From Lycocorax pyrrhopterus obiensis (taxonomy: Eukaryota > Chordata > Aves > Passeriformes > Paradisaeidae): DNA of 64,000 nt. Each line of letters starts with the position of its first letter. Within the stretch, counting starts at the first letter, position 1. The position numbers and the translations under genes are program-made. Where the stretch lies: assembly GCA_014706295.1 (NCBI GenBank), contig JACSVZ010000009.1, forward strand, positions 35,628,768 to 35,692,767. Reading direction: 5' to 3'. The notes under the pieces were generated by a model, which worked only from the letters and a program-made list of their open reading frames with translations, did no database searches and was not told where the DNA came from. Below, piece after piece: positions 28,202 through 40,500 of the stretch.

Positions 28202-28272
28202 TAGGATCATGGAATATCCTGAGTTGGAAGGGACCCACAAGAATCATCGAGTCCAACTTCTGGCCCTGCAGT
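28202..28272 (-). mobile_element. CR1 LINE, short 3' remnant (antisense)
   Basis: The + strand reads GGATCATGGAATATCCTGAG, TTGGAAGGGACCCACAAGAA and TCATCGAGTCCAACTTCTGG, then CCCTGCAG. This is the reverse complement of the 3' end of a second CR1 subfamily (the GAGTTGGAAGGGACCCA type rather than the GGGACCTTAAA type seen at 6.5 kb). About 70 bp remains. Confidence 0.85.
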
Positions 28273-31200
28273 TCACTGCCAAGGTGCTGCAATTCAGGCA
28301 CCTACTTAATTTCTTCCCACTACTTTACCGAGGATTTGGGGTCTTGCCTGGGTAGATGAGGCCACACCATGCCGTGATTTGATAGCAATACGTGTTGATG
28401 GCTGTTTGTTCTCTAAGAGGCATTCTGGCTGCAGGCTTGGTGAATAGGTGCGTGTGTGTCTGAACTCAGCTTGGCTGTTCACAGCTCCACAAATGTGAGT
28501 GTGTCTGCATACAGCTTGCTGGGTTTGGGTTGTTTTTTTCCCACCCTGTGTGTAAATAGGCCCTAAAACTCCGAGTTATTCTTTCTCTCTCATCCTGGTG
28601 AGTGATATCAGAGTGCTTTCAAAGACTTCAGGTTTGCAGTGAAGCTCGTACTACTGTGTGATTTTGCGTGTCTGTGCTGTTGAAAATGAAGAATTTAGGT
28701 TGGGCTCTGTAGGAAAAAAGCTAATGCAAGGTGGACAACTTTATTATAAACCCCTATGCATTTCAAAGTCTCAGTTGGAAGAGAAAGCAAGATAGCAAGA
28801 ACCACAAACACGGGTTGGATTATTTCTTGTTAAGCAAATGTAATACTGTGAAAGATTGACAGCACGGGAAACTGGAGTCCTCCATTTATCCACACTTCAT
28901 TCCTAATATCTGGCTTCAACAGCAGATTGTAACCATAGAAAGGCTATAGACTCTGGGTGAAATGGCACTCCCTTTTGGATCCAGTTTTATAAAAGAAAAC
29001 AATTATTCACAGAATGTGTGTCTTTATTCTTTATTGCACATTTCAAAGTCCCCATGAATACTCATTTGCATGTGACAGCTAATGCTGCATCTTGTATTGG
29101 CCAGTAAGAGGCATGATTGCACTAAATTGGAAGCAGCAGGCACAGGTTTTCTTTTAAGAATGGGGGTGGGGGTAGCCATCCACTCATACTGTTCTCAAGT
29201 CTTCAGTCAAAACGGTTTTAGAACAGTTGCAAGTCTAGTTACTGGGATAATAAATCCCAAATTAACTGAATATGCAGATTTCACTTCCATTAGGTTACAC
29301 TCTTTATCTTTTGTTAACAACCCCAACTTTTTAAAGCAGTTGAGAAGTGGGGAATTGAAAATACCGAACTGGTACTTCAGGAGTGAGAAAGGAGGACAGA
29401 AACATGCCCCAAAACTGTTGTTGTTATTATTTCTTTTTCCCCCCTCTTTCTTTTTTTTTTTTTAGATAAACCCAGATAAATACAATTATTCACCCTGCAT
29501 AATTTTTTCCAAATGATCCTGTTATGTGACTGACACACAGGATAGCAGAACCCCAGCAATGCAGAGAGGCTGCTGCCAGCATTGCTTACAACAAAATTTC
29601 ATGTACACAGCAGCCGCAGAAAACATTTATTTGGTAGCACATTTCTTTTTCCTTTAGAAATGCATGCAGCTTCAACTCACGGGCACGGGGAGATAGTGAG
29701 ATAAATACTCCTATGGCTCCTGTGTAATCTCTTTGAAAATTATCTGGCATATAATGGGGACAAAAGCAGCTCCTTGAAAACTACCCGAAACTCACTCTTT
29801 TCTTAAATGTAATCTCCCAGCATAATCAGAGAGCAGAGCAAATAGCTGCTTATAGGAGCGAGGAGATTAAGGAAAACACCTTGAAAAGGTTTAGTACAGA
29901 AAACAGTGTATTGTGACCATTCCTTTCCAAAAAGTTAAAATTGAAAGTTGCTTTTTTCTTTTTTTTTTTATTCCCCTCCTGTTTCCCGACAGCTCAAGGC
30001 TGTCACGCTTTTCGTTAGAAAGCCCTAAAATGCCACAGGAATTGTAGCTAGAACATCAGAAAGTTATCATGCATGCAGTTTAACAATGAGATTACCTACA
30101 GTACTTTATTTTTCCCAGCAAGAAAACTACGTAAAATCATTGCATTCCAAGTAACAGACAGGACTTACTTTGTAAGATGGATTTCAAAAGATCTGGAGGC
30201 TTCTGTTCCTTATAAAACTATGCCAAAGACTATTTAAGTGGCCAGTAATATAAACATTATGCTACTAACACTGAACAGTTTATCACATAAATATAATTGT
30301 CTTCTTTTAGAAGAATAATAAAAGCCGAATCCATATGTTACACATTATTTAAAATTGTTTTCTGCAAGATGTATTAATCCCAGCGAAGAAGCAATTCTTC
30401 TGCTATAGAAGTAGAACAGCAGTTTTATTTTATTACATTGTCATTGTTTAATTTGTTTGTTCCCGGTAGTAGTTTCACAGATTTTTATGAACTGTTACTT
30501 TTATGGAAAGTCAAGTTACAAATGATGGACGCTGTTTGCTTGCAGGAACAGAAAGGTCATGAAGGTAGATAATGTATTTATTTATTTACTTACTGTACTC
30601 CACCTTTTTTTTTTTTTTTAATCCCTCAATTCTTAGCAGAAGCTAAAATAACTTGTGGTTTTTAGACCCAGGAGGCACATATTTTGATATTGCTCCTCAG
30701 AAACACTGTTAGCTCTGCAGTCTATTCAAATTTGGGAGTAGAATTTAAAGCTCGGATAAACAACGTTTGGTAGCAATGGCTGTGCAGAGCTTACAGTTTA
30801 TCTTTAGAGAAATGTGATCTTGCAGCTAAATGTCATTTTGCCTGATTTGTTTTTATGAATTTGAGCCGAACACTGGAGCAAAAACTTGTTTGCTAAAAAA
30901 CCAAGTTCCACTCAAGGCTAAATTATTTTCCATTGATTAAAAAATAACTATTTTTTTTCTAGGTAGTGTAAGGCTTAATTTAGAATTCTTCTGTTCTAGA
31001 ATTTAAAATTATTAACTTTCATGTGCAAACCTGAACTCTAGATTACTCCGTGTAGCCTAATGACAAGATGAGACTTTAAATAACTTTGAGACAAAAAGCA
31101 GCTCTTGAAAATTGACTGTTTAAATGCAATGTGGAAAAAGGGCTTAAGCTGCTGAAATATTTTGGGCATATTCACATCTGTAAATGAGGCTGAAATATCT

Positions 31201-32186
31201 GGCCTATTTAGACAGGAACAAGTCTAAAATATTTTCCTTTAAAAAAATTAATTATATCAGCCTCACCAATAAAACAGTCTTTGTAAGACACCTAACAAAG
31301 TAAATGTAAGAGAAAATACATAATGCCAAATGTTTGAAATATTACAATTATAATACAAATCAAAATCAAAGTAGAAGAAAAATACTAAAAATAATTAATA
31401 TGCATTTTTTTTTCATGGTTAACTCATTGTTATCAAATATGCAAAATACAAGAGAGGCTTTTTGACCTCAGAAACTTAATGATTGGTTGTAAGAACTGAA
31501 AGAAATTTCTCTGTGCTAGAAAATGCACACTGTCTGCCTGCTTTTAACCAGAGTCTTCCTCAGCTGGAATACCACCAAGTTCCTTATTTGCTGTCCATAT
31601 CCCAGTAGGAAGTACAGTGCCATGGCTTGTTCGAATCATGGTCAGATCCTACCAACAGTTATTCTCAGAATTTTATTTCATTTTTTTTAATGGGTTGTGG
31701 TTTGAACACTGCTTTTGACTGAAGTTAGTCACCAGCAAAGCTCAGTCTCGTGTTTGCTTTGTGCTACATCACTTTTAAATAGTCCAGTTTTGATTTAAAT
31801 ATTTTACCCATGGAAAACAAATAACCAAATCCCAGTTTTTTTCCTTTTTTCCTCTGTTAATCTTGGTATACTTTCTTCGAGCTGCATAATGTGATATGCA
31901 TTAATACATATATATTTGTCTAGACAAACAAATCTGTGTTTAAATAGACGCTAACTCTGGATATTGGAGCTTAACGTTGTCTCTCATCGTGGGCTCTGGT
32001 GTCAGTTCTTCTCTTTGTGCCTCCATTTCTCGCTGCACCTTTTGTCTGCATTAACTGCTTCTATCATAAACTTTTTCCTCACCCTCACTACGGGCTTTTA
32101 CAATGCCTGACACAATGGGGCATGGATCTGATTAGGGCATCTTGTCACTCCTGTGGTTATAACAATCCAGATGGTGATACCACCAC

Positions 32187-32262
32187 CGATAGTATAATAA
32201 TAGTAATAATAATAAATTACCACCACCAACAGAAACCGATAATAATTATCATTATGCTATTT
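32187..32262. repeat. AAT/ATT trinucleotide-rich patch
   Basis: Interrupted ATA/AAT and CAC trinucleotides (ATAATAATAGTAATAATAAT, CCACCACCAACAG, GATAATAATTATCATTATG). It contains a short palindrome, GATAATAATTATC. Confidence 0.8.
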
Positions 32263-34717
32263 TTTACTATGACCGTTCACAGCCCTGGCTGTAAAATCTT
32301 CCCATTCCAAACTCTATAAAAACTCCGTAAAAGTTTTAATCAAGGAAGTTTTAAGGATGTATTTACTTATTTAGATTTTTCATATTAAGAAAAAAAATCG
32401 CGTTTGTCGGCTGCAGTTTTAGAACTAACAATATGAGTTTCAACATGGCCATGAAAAATCTAACTCATTGTTTCACATTATCATATATATTGGCCTAGAC
32501 ATATATGTGTGAGGTTTCTTGTTTGTTTTGGTTTTTTTGCTGTCAAGGAAATTACAGCAACACATTTTTATTTCCTTTGTCTGTGTGACAGAGTGGGATA
32601 CACTCGGGTCAAATGTTGAACTCCATTTTATATTAAAGATACATTTTAGATTAGGGCATACTTTTTGCATATGTAAGCAAGATTATTAGGAGGTGTTCTG
32701 GTCGCTCTGCAGCCTGAGAATAGTTTTGACACTTCATTAGAGAGTATCTGGGATATTTTTAACCCAGATTGGTTCAGTGACCCAGTTTCTGGCTCGTGTA
32801 GGTGCAATTCAGGGGACAGTGACGCACAGCCTGGCGAGTCAAAACAAGTGGGTAGGGCTGGGCAAGGGCTTTTTTAACAGGCATTGAGCACCATCGGCAG
32901 CAACTTGTCCATCCACGTGCTGAAACCACCCAAACAACTGCCCGAGACTGTCAAATGGAATCGTCTCCTTGTTAACCATCCTGTTCCTGAGGAATAAATA
33001 GACCTTACATGGGAACTGGGAAGGAAACCACAGTGGTGGAGGAGCACAGGCAGAAAACAATATGGGCTGGAGGCGGAAAGGGTCTGTGTGGAGGGACTTT
33101 CCATCAATAGGTGTAGGAAAACCATTTTTGGGATGAGAAAGCAGGAAGGCGCTGCCCGGTTGGGTACTCCATGAAGCCAGGGAGGAAGAGGAGCTGAGCA
33201 GGGCACGGGAATACCCAGAAGATTTTGTAAATAATCCCAGCTCTGCTGCTTCTGGAGAGTAAAACAGTGGGGACATTCCTCTGCTAAGCTTGTATTTCAG
33301 TCCTGTCAGCCAGGTCTCCTTGGGGAAGCCACCACGGAGCCAGGGCTCGTGTCCGGGAGCATCCCAGGAGAGCTGGGGGAGGTCGGGTTGGGGAAGAGCC
33401 AAAACTCCAGAGGAATGGTGTGACAGGAGGAACGGGAATGGGAGGGCATCACCGAGGTCACGATTTGGAAAATGAGTAAACTTGGCCCGGATTCATCTCG
33501 CGTCAAGCCCCGGCCACGGATCTCCTCCCAGCAGGCGGGTGCAGAGCAGAAGAAGCCGGGTCCAAGAGTACCCACTGGTAGAAAGGAGTGTGCTATATTT
33601 GAAACCTCTTCTGCCTCTGCCAGGTCCGCTGGTGTGCTTTGCTTAGGAAGGGAAAAAGCATATTTCACATGCACACTGTTGATTTACTCTCAGAGGGCCA
33701 GAGTTCAAATTTTATTCTAGTCAGATACCAAAACTTTGGATATTTCTCTTAATTTTGTGAACCCTTAATAGCTTTCAAAACTGAACTTATTATTTCCTAA
33801 GAACAAAGTTTCTCAGGATATTCTCTGTACCTTCTCAGGCTGGCAGGACATACCGTGAGAAATATCATTCTCGTATTAACTTGATATTTTTGCTTTAAAG
33901 CAGATTCTGTGAGTGGGAGAGGGAAGGTGGAATTTAGATACTTCAGAATTATTTGGCTCCGCATCTATTTATGCCACAAATAGATAATATTTCAGTGAAA
34001 TCACTGAGATTTGACTTTTTTGAAATGCTCTTGCCTGTCTTTATTGGCTCTATTTAGAAATAACCCACTGGCTTTAAAACAGATGTGATCCTCTGCGCTT
34101 TTGGATTCCACCTTAATGCTTCTGAGCTTCTCAAACTGCGTTAAAGTCCTTGCACAGAAGGTTCTGGATGTCACCAAAGCTGCCCAGCATCTGGCAGGAC
34201 CAATTCTTAGTTCATTGTGGCAGGCAACTCTACTGGCAGTGATAGTGAAGGGGTCCCTCCTCTCCTAAATCATCATATCCATAGAGGGAAAGGGTTGAGG
34301 TTGACAGATGGGATGGGAAGGGCTTCCCCACACACACCTCACAGCTCTCACACACCTACCACATCTTCTGTCATACATGTCCTTACCTAATTCCCAAAGG
34401 CAGATCCCCAGTAAAATAAAATTGCAGGAAATATTCAGTATGAAGAAAAACATCAGCAATAGTAGAAATGTGGGGATTTGGGGTTTTTTTTTGTTTGCTT
34501 TGGGTATTTTTTTTTTATTATTTTTTATGGCTTCATAAATATCTGTCCCCAAGGAAAATAATTCCCAAAGGCAAAATGGTAAGGAGGCTGATTCATTTGT
34601 CATGGTGTCAAGTTTGTTCCTGAATGGAAGGATTTCCCATGTACTTAGCAAGTGAGAGAAGTCTGATTAAGGCTAAGAATCTCCTGCTTAATTAAGCTTC
34701 TCTACACCCCTTGAGGG

Positions 34718-34800
34718 CAAGCGCTGTCTTCATTTTACATATAGGTAAACTACACCACAGAGAGGTAAGAGGCAGTTCCTTTTCCCTGAGCGGAGAAAGC
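34718..34800 (-). mobile_element. Possible MIR-type SINE remnant
   Basis: Contains TCTTCATTTTACATATAGGT followed by AAACTACACCACAGAGAGG, close to the MIR antisense core (CATTTTACAGATGAGGAAACTGAGGCACAGAGAGG is the usual form, cited in family terms). Only about 80 bp is recognisable, and it is followed by a CR1 tail about 120 bp downstream. Confidence 0.5.
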
Positions 34801-34918
34801 CAGCAAAGGACAAGGCATCTCAGCAGGTTCTGGAGGAAATCCTCCCCTCCTTCAGCTTTGTGGTGTCAGTGCCTCCTAATGCACGTTAGACCTGCAAATG
34901 CCCATCCCTGCAAGTGCT

Positions 34919-35033
34919 CAGGGCCAGCTTAGGGCAACCTGGCCTAGTGGAAGGTGTCCTGCCTGTGGCAGGCGGTGGGAGCGAGATTATTTTTAAGGTC
35001 CCTTCGAAGCCAAACCAGTCTGGAATTATGATT
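34919..35033 (+). mobile_element. CR1 LINE, truncated 3' tail (sense)
   Basis: Reads AGGGCAACCTGGCCTAGTGG, AAGGTGTCCTGCC, GGCAGGCGGTGGGAGCGAGA and TTTTTAAGGTCCCTTCGAAG, ending near GGAATTATGATT. This is the sense-strand end of avian CR1. About 115 bp is kept, with several substitutions. It lies just 3' of a MIR-like remnant at 34.7 kb. Confidence 0.88.
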
Positions 35034-38000
35034 TGCTGATATTCACCTTTAAATTTGGGGTGCATGGTGGCTGTAGGTGATCATGTCAGTGAATTTGGAT
35101 TTGGATCCCACCTTTTTGGTACTCTTCTCCAGGCTCCTTCCAGAGCTCACTGCAACCTGCTTTGATCATAAGTGAGCAGTTGGGACTGCACAGACTGCCA
35201 GTGGTGGAGTGGGGTGGATATCCCCAAATCACCTTTCCTCACTCCAGGATAAATCTCGATTTCTTCCAATAGAATTCACAACTCCAAGGGTATCCTTGAT
35301 GCTCTCACACTTTAAAGCTCTGCTGAGGTGTAGGTTGTGTGTTTACTTACTCCCCTGCTTAGTGTAACGTTAGCTACTACACAGAAATAAATTGCAATAG
35401 AAAATCTGCATAATATTGTGTTGAAACGGTGATAAAACTATTGGAAGTATTTCACATTATCTTCTTTTTGTCTTTGCTACCAATATTTTTTGTAGAGTCT
35501 TTTTATGGACTACACTAATTATTTTCCCATATAATCCTGTGCCATCAAATAGACTAACTCATGAGCCATTCCTCTCTCTCAGTCTTTTCATACTTTCTTT
35601 TCTATGAGTCACATCAGCGACAGCAGTTAAGTAAATCAAAGTTTTTAAGACTCGGGGAAAAATTGTCATATGCTACACACAAAACCAGCTACTGTATTTC
35701 AAAGTTTTGGTTGAAGTAACAATATCAAAGGATCTCTGTCATATGGGAATCTTTTTCTCTCGCATTCCTGCACTATATACTATTAAAAGGCTTTAGGAAG
35801 TGAAGCAAAGTAAACCCAAAGTGCCAGTTTACTACTGGTGGGGAAAAAAAAAAGCAAAGTAACAGCAGACACAAACCAGAACCAAATGAATCCTTCCTGT
35901 GGATATGCCTCGTGCGTGTGTGACTGTGCCTGTGCTTTGCTTTCTCTTCTTCCTTTCCAACAACAGTCTTGAAAAAGCAAAATGTATTAGAGAATTTCTG
36001 CTCTAATTATTTTTAAGTTCTCTGATCAGCTCCCTATATCAGCAAAAGAAAATATTTCAGACCTTTCTTGCCAGTTGATTCAGGCTGTTTCTTTTCTTAC
36101 CATTTGCAGGGTGTGCTTTAAAGAGAAGTGGAGTAAAACTATTGCCGTTTATCTTTTTGCATAAATTTCAGAGGAAGAAAGTCTTTGGCTTTGCTCTGCA
36201 GGATCAGACACTTTAATTTGGGGGGAGCAGAGGATGAGTAATTTAAATTACTTTTTTTTTTCCCCCTCCATCCAGAAGAAAATGCTCCTTCACAGATGGC
36301 CTTTGCTTTTCTCCTTAGTCAATAAATCACAGGAGGCCCCAACCTAGTAAACCTGCCTTGGACCGATGCTTTATAAGCACTTTAGAGTAGTAATTAATCA
36401 GCGTGCCACTCTTCAGCACAGAGCATAAGTAATAGGGAGGGAGACAGGTAACGTTTTCTGCAACCAGCCCCTGGCAGAGCAGTGCCCTGCAAATCCTCCT
36501 TGCACAGAGGCATCTTCCTGGGGTTTGCTTTTCGACCAGAAACTGCAGAAGCCTGGCCCTGGTGGCCACTTCTCCTTCCACTCCCCATTGTCTTTTTGGG
36601 GGGTGTTTGATTGCAGCATCCCCTACGGTGATGAGGGTTTGCTCTGCTCCTCTCTTCTGCAGGAACACGTGTGTGAAACTTTGATGGCTACATGTATTGT
36701 TTTATTCCTTCACAAATACAAATTATCTATGTTTGATTGAGATATTCTTCCTCGGTGTAGTGAACTTTTACCTATATGAGGAAGGAGCAGGAATGTTTGA
36801 GAGTAATTGCTCACCAAAGTAAGTAAATTTAGCCTTTAATTAGATCCCTTCCCTTTGTTTATTTGATATTTGTGTGTTTATTTTCTTGGTTGTAAACAGA
36901 CTACTTAAACAGTGAACTGCAGGGGGAACATGCAAATATTCATGGAATAAGGTACTGGAAAAGGAGTATATGTTTTATGCCATCCATTGGTCTCAGTCAA
37001 TAGGAGTAGTATCACCTTTTGGTGTGTCTCCAGTGAAATTGCACCTTTTACCAATATCTGGTTTGATTTAGTACTGGAAGAGGAATGCAAAGATTTTAGG
37101 TTTCAGCTATTCTTTACAGTGTATTTTTCTGATGAAACAACACAAACAAAGTAGCCCTTGACAAGTCACATTTTTCCACACAGTGATCTCTTGTTAGAGA
37201 CCTGTGAGACTGCTATAATTTCCTTCCCTTTACTTTCAATGAATTCCATGCACGTGAAAGAGAAAAGGGATAGTGGAGCCCGAGTTCCTGCCCTGCGTAG
37301 GTACCCAGAGGAGGATGGAGACTTACCCTGGGATTCCTTACATTGCTCCTCTGCTATACATTAGTTTTAATCTTCCACTGAGCAAAATATAGGTTTTTGG
37401 AAGAAAAATAATGAGAGTTAGCCCTTTGGAGGCTTTATGGTATGGGTCAGATTTACCTTTCAGTATCCTGATGTAAAACACTGAGATCAGAGGAGTTACG
37501 CCAATGTAAAACAGGTGTGCATATGCACATACACAGAAAGAGAGCTGTGTATTTCCTTTCTTTTAAAAAATATATGTAATTCAGACCTTAACCTCTATCA
37601 AAATAAACCTTTGTTGATGTTATATTGCTGCTTTCATCAGAGCTTTTATTGGCAGCGTCTCATCAAATAAAGGTGAAGAAGATCACTAGATAACCAACCT
37701 TAATTTTTGCCCAAAACAACTCCTTAGTCAGCCCATGCAAATATGATATCCAAGCACTGCAACTTCACAACAAACTTCTCTTCTGCTTAAAAATATGTGA
37801 GCATCCACAATACACTCATCCATTTCATGCAGATCACATGCACAGTTTTAGCTCTGACCTAAAATGAATTAGCTTCTATTCCCAAAGCTATATATACAGT
37901 GTTAAGTTATCTGGGGTTAATTTGCTGGAAAAAGGATTAGAAGCGAGTTAAGTTTGTGTGTCTCTGAGAAATGAAGATTTCGTCTCAGTTGTTTATGTGT

Positions 38001-38810
38001 AGGCATCGAAAGAAATCTGGAAGCAACAGGGTATGTGGAGGAAGAGGGAAAGGGTTACAGCCTCGAGTTTCCTGAGAAGCACAGCTTGCAGTTCTGCTGC
38101 GGAGAAGGTTTCTCCATCTGGCAAGCCTCCTGGGATGCCAGACTGGAGCAACCAGTTTGCAGGAGCTGCACGGGGGGACACCTTCCCCGGCCGTCCATCA
38201 CTGCAGCCAGCACCGTACTGGTGCCAGTGCTCTTGCTTCCACCCATCAGCCTCCCACCAGTCTGCTCTGGGGTGTGAACTGGGAGCACAGCGGGGCGTGT
38301 GTGCAGAGGTGGTGGCTGTCAAATCTCTTGGAAACGCAGGGATGCACCCTCGGTGTGCTCCAAGCAGTGTGGGTCAGTGTGTGAATGAGCCCGAGGAAAA
38401 ACATGGGAGAATTAAAGCAACTGTCAGAGCAACAAAGGGAGGTCCTTGGGCTTCTTCTTACACAGGCTAAAATTAGGGTATAGCAAATAAAAGAAGGCAT
38501 TTTTTTGTCTTTTAGTGAAACATTCCTAAACTGTGCAAAATATGGAGATGGCAGTTGCTGTGAATGTAGAGTTGCAAGCCTTTTCCCCCCGCTCCCCAAA
38601 CAGAATTTCCAGTGACATTTCGCAATAAAGGAATATGCTGAAAACCAGTTGTGCTTCAAGAAAGGGACTGCTGTAGAAAACTCAGCTCTCTCTTGAGGAG
38701 TTGCCTGCCATACCTGGAGACGAAATTCTACCACACTGTGTAAAATAGCCTCACTCTCTGCCCAAATTGCAAAGGAACCTTAACTATAGCGTTTCTGATA
38801 ATGCTTCCAT

Positions 38811-38813
<3 letters not shown>

Positions 38814-38845
<32 letters not shown>
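38814..38845. repeat. (GT)n microsatellite
   Basis: About 16 uninterrupted GT units within the 44-kb intron. It translates as alternating Cys-Val or His-Thr in overlapping spurious frames. Likely length-polymorphic. Confidence 0.97.
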
Positions 38846-38846
<1 letters not shown>

Positions 38847-40169
38847 CTCTGAGGCATTCATTTGGCTGGCACATTGGAAAATGGTTAACACAGTGAATGT
38901 GGGGTGTCATTTTTGTAGTGGAGAATGTGTGCCAGAAGAATTCAACTGTAACCACTAAATATTTGCTTAAAAATAATTTTAACCATCTGGACTCCTTTTT
39001 TTCTTATTATTCTTATTCTTCTTTTGAGGTGGGGTGAGAAGGGAGTATTTTAATAGGAATGATTTGTGGTTACAAAATGAATTTGGTTAATTTGGTTACC
39101 ACCCCCATTTATATGATGACTACAAATAGTCCCTAACATCTGAAGTTTTAAAGAACCAGCAGATTTTTCTCTCTTGAGCTTCAGAAGCTGGAAACGAACT
39201 TACAAAAGACAATAAATTGTTCTTGATGGAATAAATAGTTTGTGGGGTTGCTATTGTTCCTCTTGACAATACACTAACATGTGCTAATAGAGGAAGAATT
39301 GAAGAGCTTGCGTAGTACAGGCTCTTCTGCCAGGCGAAATTTTTCCACTTTGGAGCAGGAATCAGGTTCCCTAGCTCACAGGGCAGGGAAAATGAGGGGC
39401 TGGGACTCCCGGGAGCCAGCACCTGCTGCTTGCCCTGGTGCTGGGAGGGCTTTGGGGTCCTTCCACAGCAGAACCAGCTTTGGGGGAAACTCGGAGTAAC
39501 CTGTAAACCTGTCCCTAGACAAGTCTGGTCAGAGTTTGTTTCAGAGATGGGATAACTGCGATGATTTTTCCCTGGTTGGAATAAGGATGCTTGCTAAAAG
39601 CAGGGTTGGAATATGAGTTTTCATGACTCCCGTACTCACAGGGATTTTTTTGTGTGTCTTACTTAAGAACACACACCTTGTTTCTAAATATTCAGGGTTC
39701 AGTAACAGATTTTTTGGTTCTGAATCCAGTTAAATATAGTTAAATATAGGCAGTAGTTGTACAAGTTTCTATGTTCACTGTGCCTTGCCTCAGCATATTA
39801 AATGAATGTTTTATGGAGCCTGCTATAAATACATCTGTTAAAAGATTTTTATCATACTTTGAAATGCCTGAGATTTAACTGCTACCTTTGTGCACTAATG
39901 ATATACTAGCGAATGTGCACAGGAGATAAAATAAACTCAGAGAAATAGGGAAACTTGCATGTAGTGCTCTTGTTTTAGTAGCTCTCAGAGCTACTTTTCC
40001 TCTGTTCTCTCATACGCTGCAGCACTGGCTTCATCCAACTCCTGGTACATTAGGAACAATTTAGTATCATTTCATTTAAAATATGCAAGCTTTATACCGA
40101 GAGTAAATGTGTAGCCACAAGGTAAAATTAAAAAAAAATATATTAGTCTCATCATTAAAAAAAGCCTTT

Positions 40170-40500
40170 AAAGTTTCCATTATCCATTATGTCAGGTAGC
40201 AAATATCTTCTCAATGTAACTCCAGACATTAAATCTGTCAAGAGGCATGCAGTAAAATAAATGTCTGGGATACCTTCATAAACAAAAATCTTATTTCCAT
40301 AATTCATACAGCTGGCTGGCATTTATTGGCACGTCAGGTGCAATGGGGACATTTCAGGAACATTAACATGTACAGCATCATTTGTCAACAAAGCAACAAT
40401 GTAAGCAAATCGTTCAGAACTCATACAGATTTACAGCTTTCTCTGCCAGCTGCTAATTACGGTGTGCTCTGCCTGTTTGGTATGGTCTTTTTTATTGGAA
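40170..40500. promoter_or_regulatory. Candidate conserved noncoding element
   Basis: Unique, non-repetitive sequence with closely packed transcription-factor-like words: CAGCTG (40311 and again near 40450), CAGGTG at about 40336, SOX-like AACAAAG and CAACAATG near 40390, and TAATTA near 40456. CAGGTG is the half-site type bound by ZEB proteins. In human 2q22 the order is ARHGAP15, GTDC1, ZEB2, so distal ZEB2 control elements inside this gene are conceivable. This is inference, as no alignment was done. Confidence 0.25.

Noticed and set aside
29082..29465. 127-codon frame ending in poly-Phe
   Set aside because: The end is a T tract. There is no domain and the frame simply reads through low-complexity DNA.
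31628..31650. GTTCGAATC-like word resembling a tRNA B box
   Set aside because: No A box at the right distance and no cloverleaf can be drawn around it.
32839..33402. 187-codon open frame on the minus strand
   Set aside because: Longest frame in the window, but it lies in GC-rich sequence that suppresses stop codons in several frames at once. No domain was recognised.
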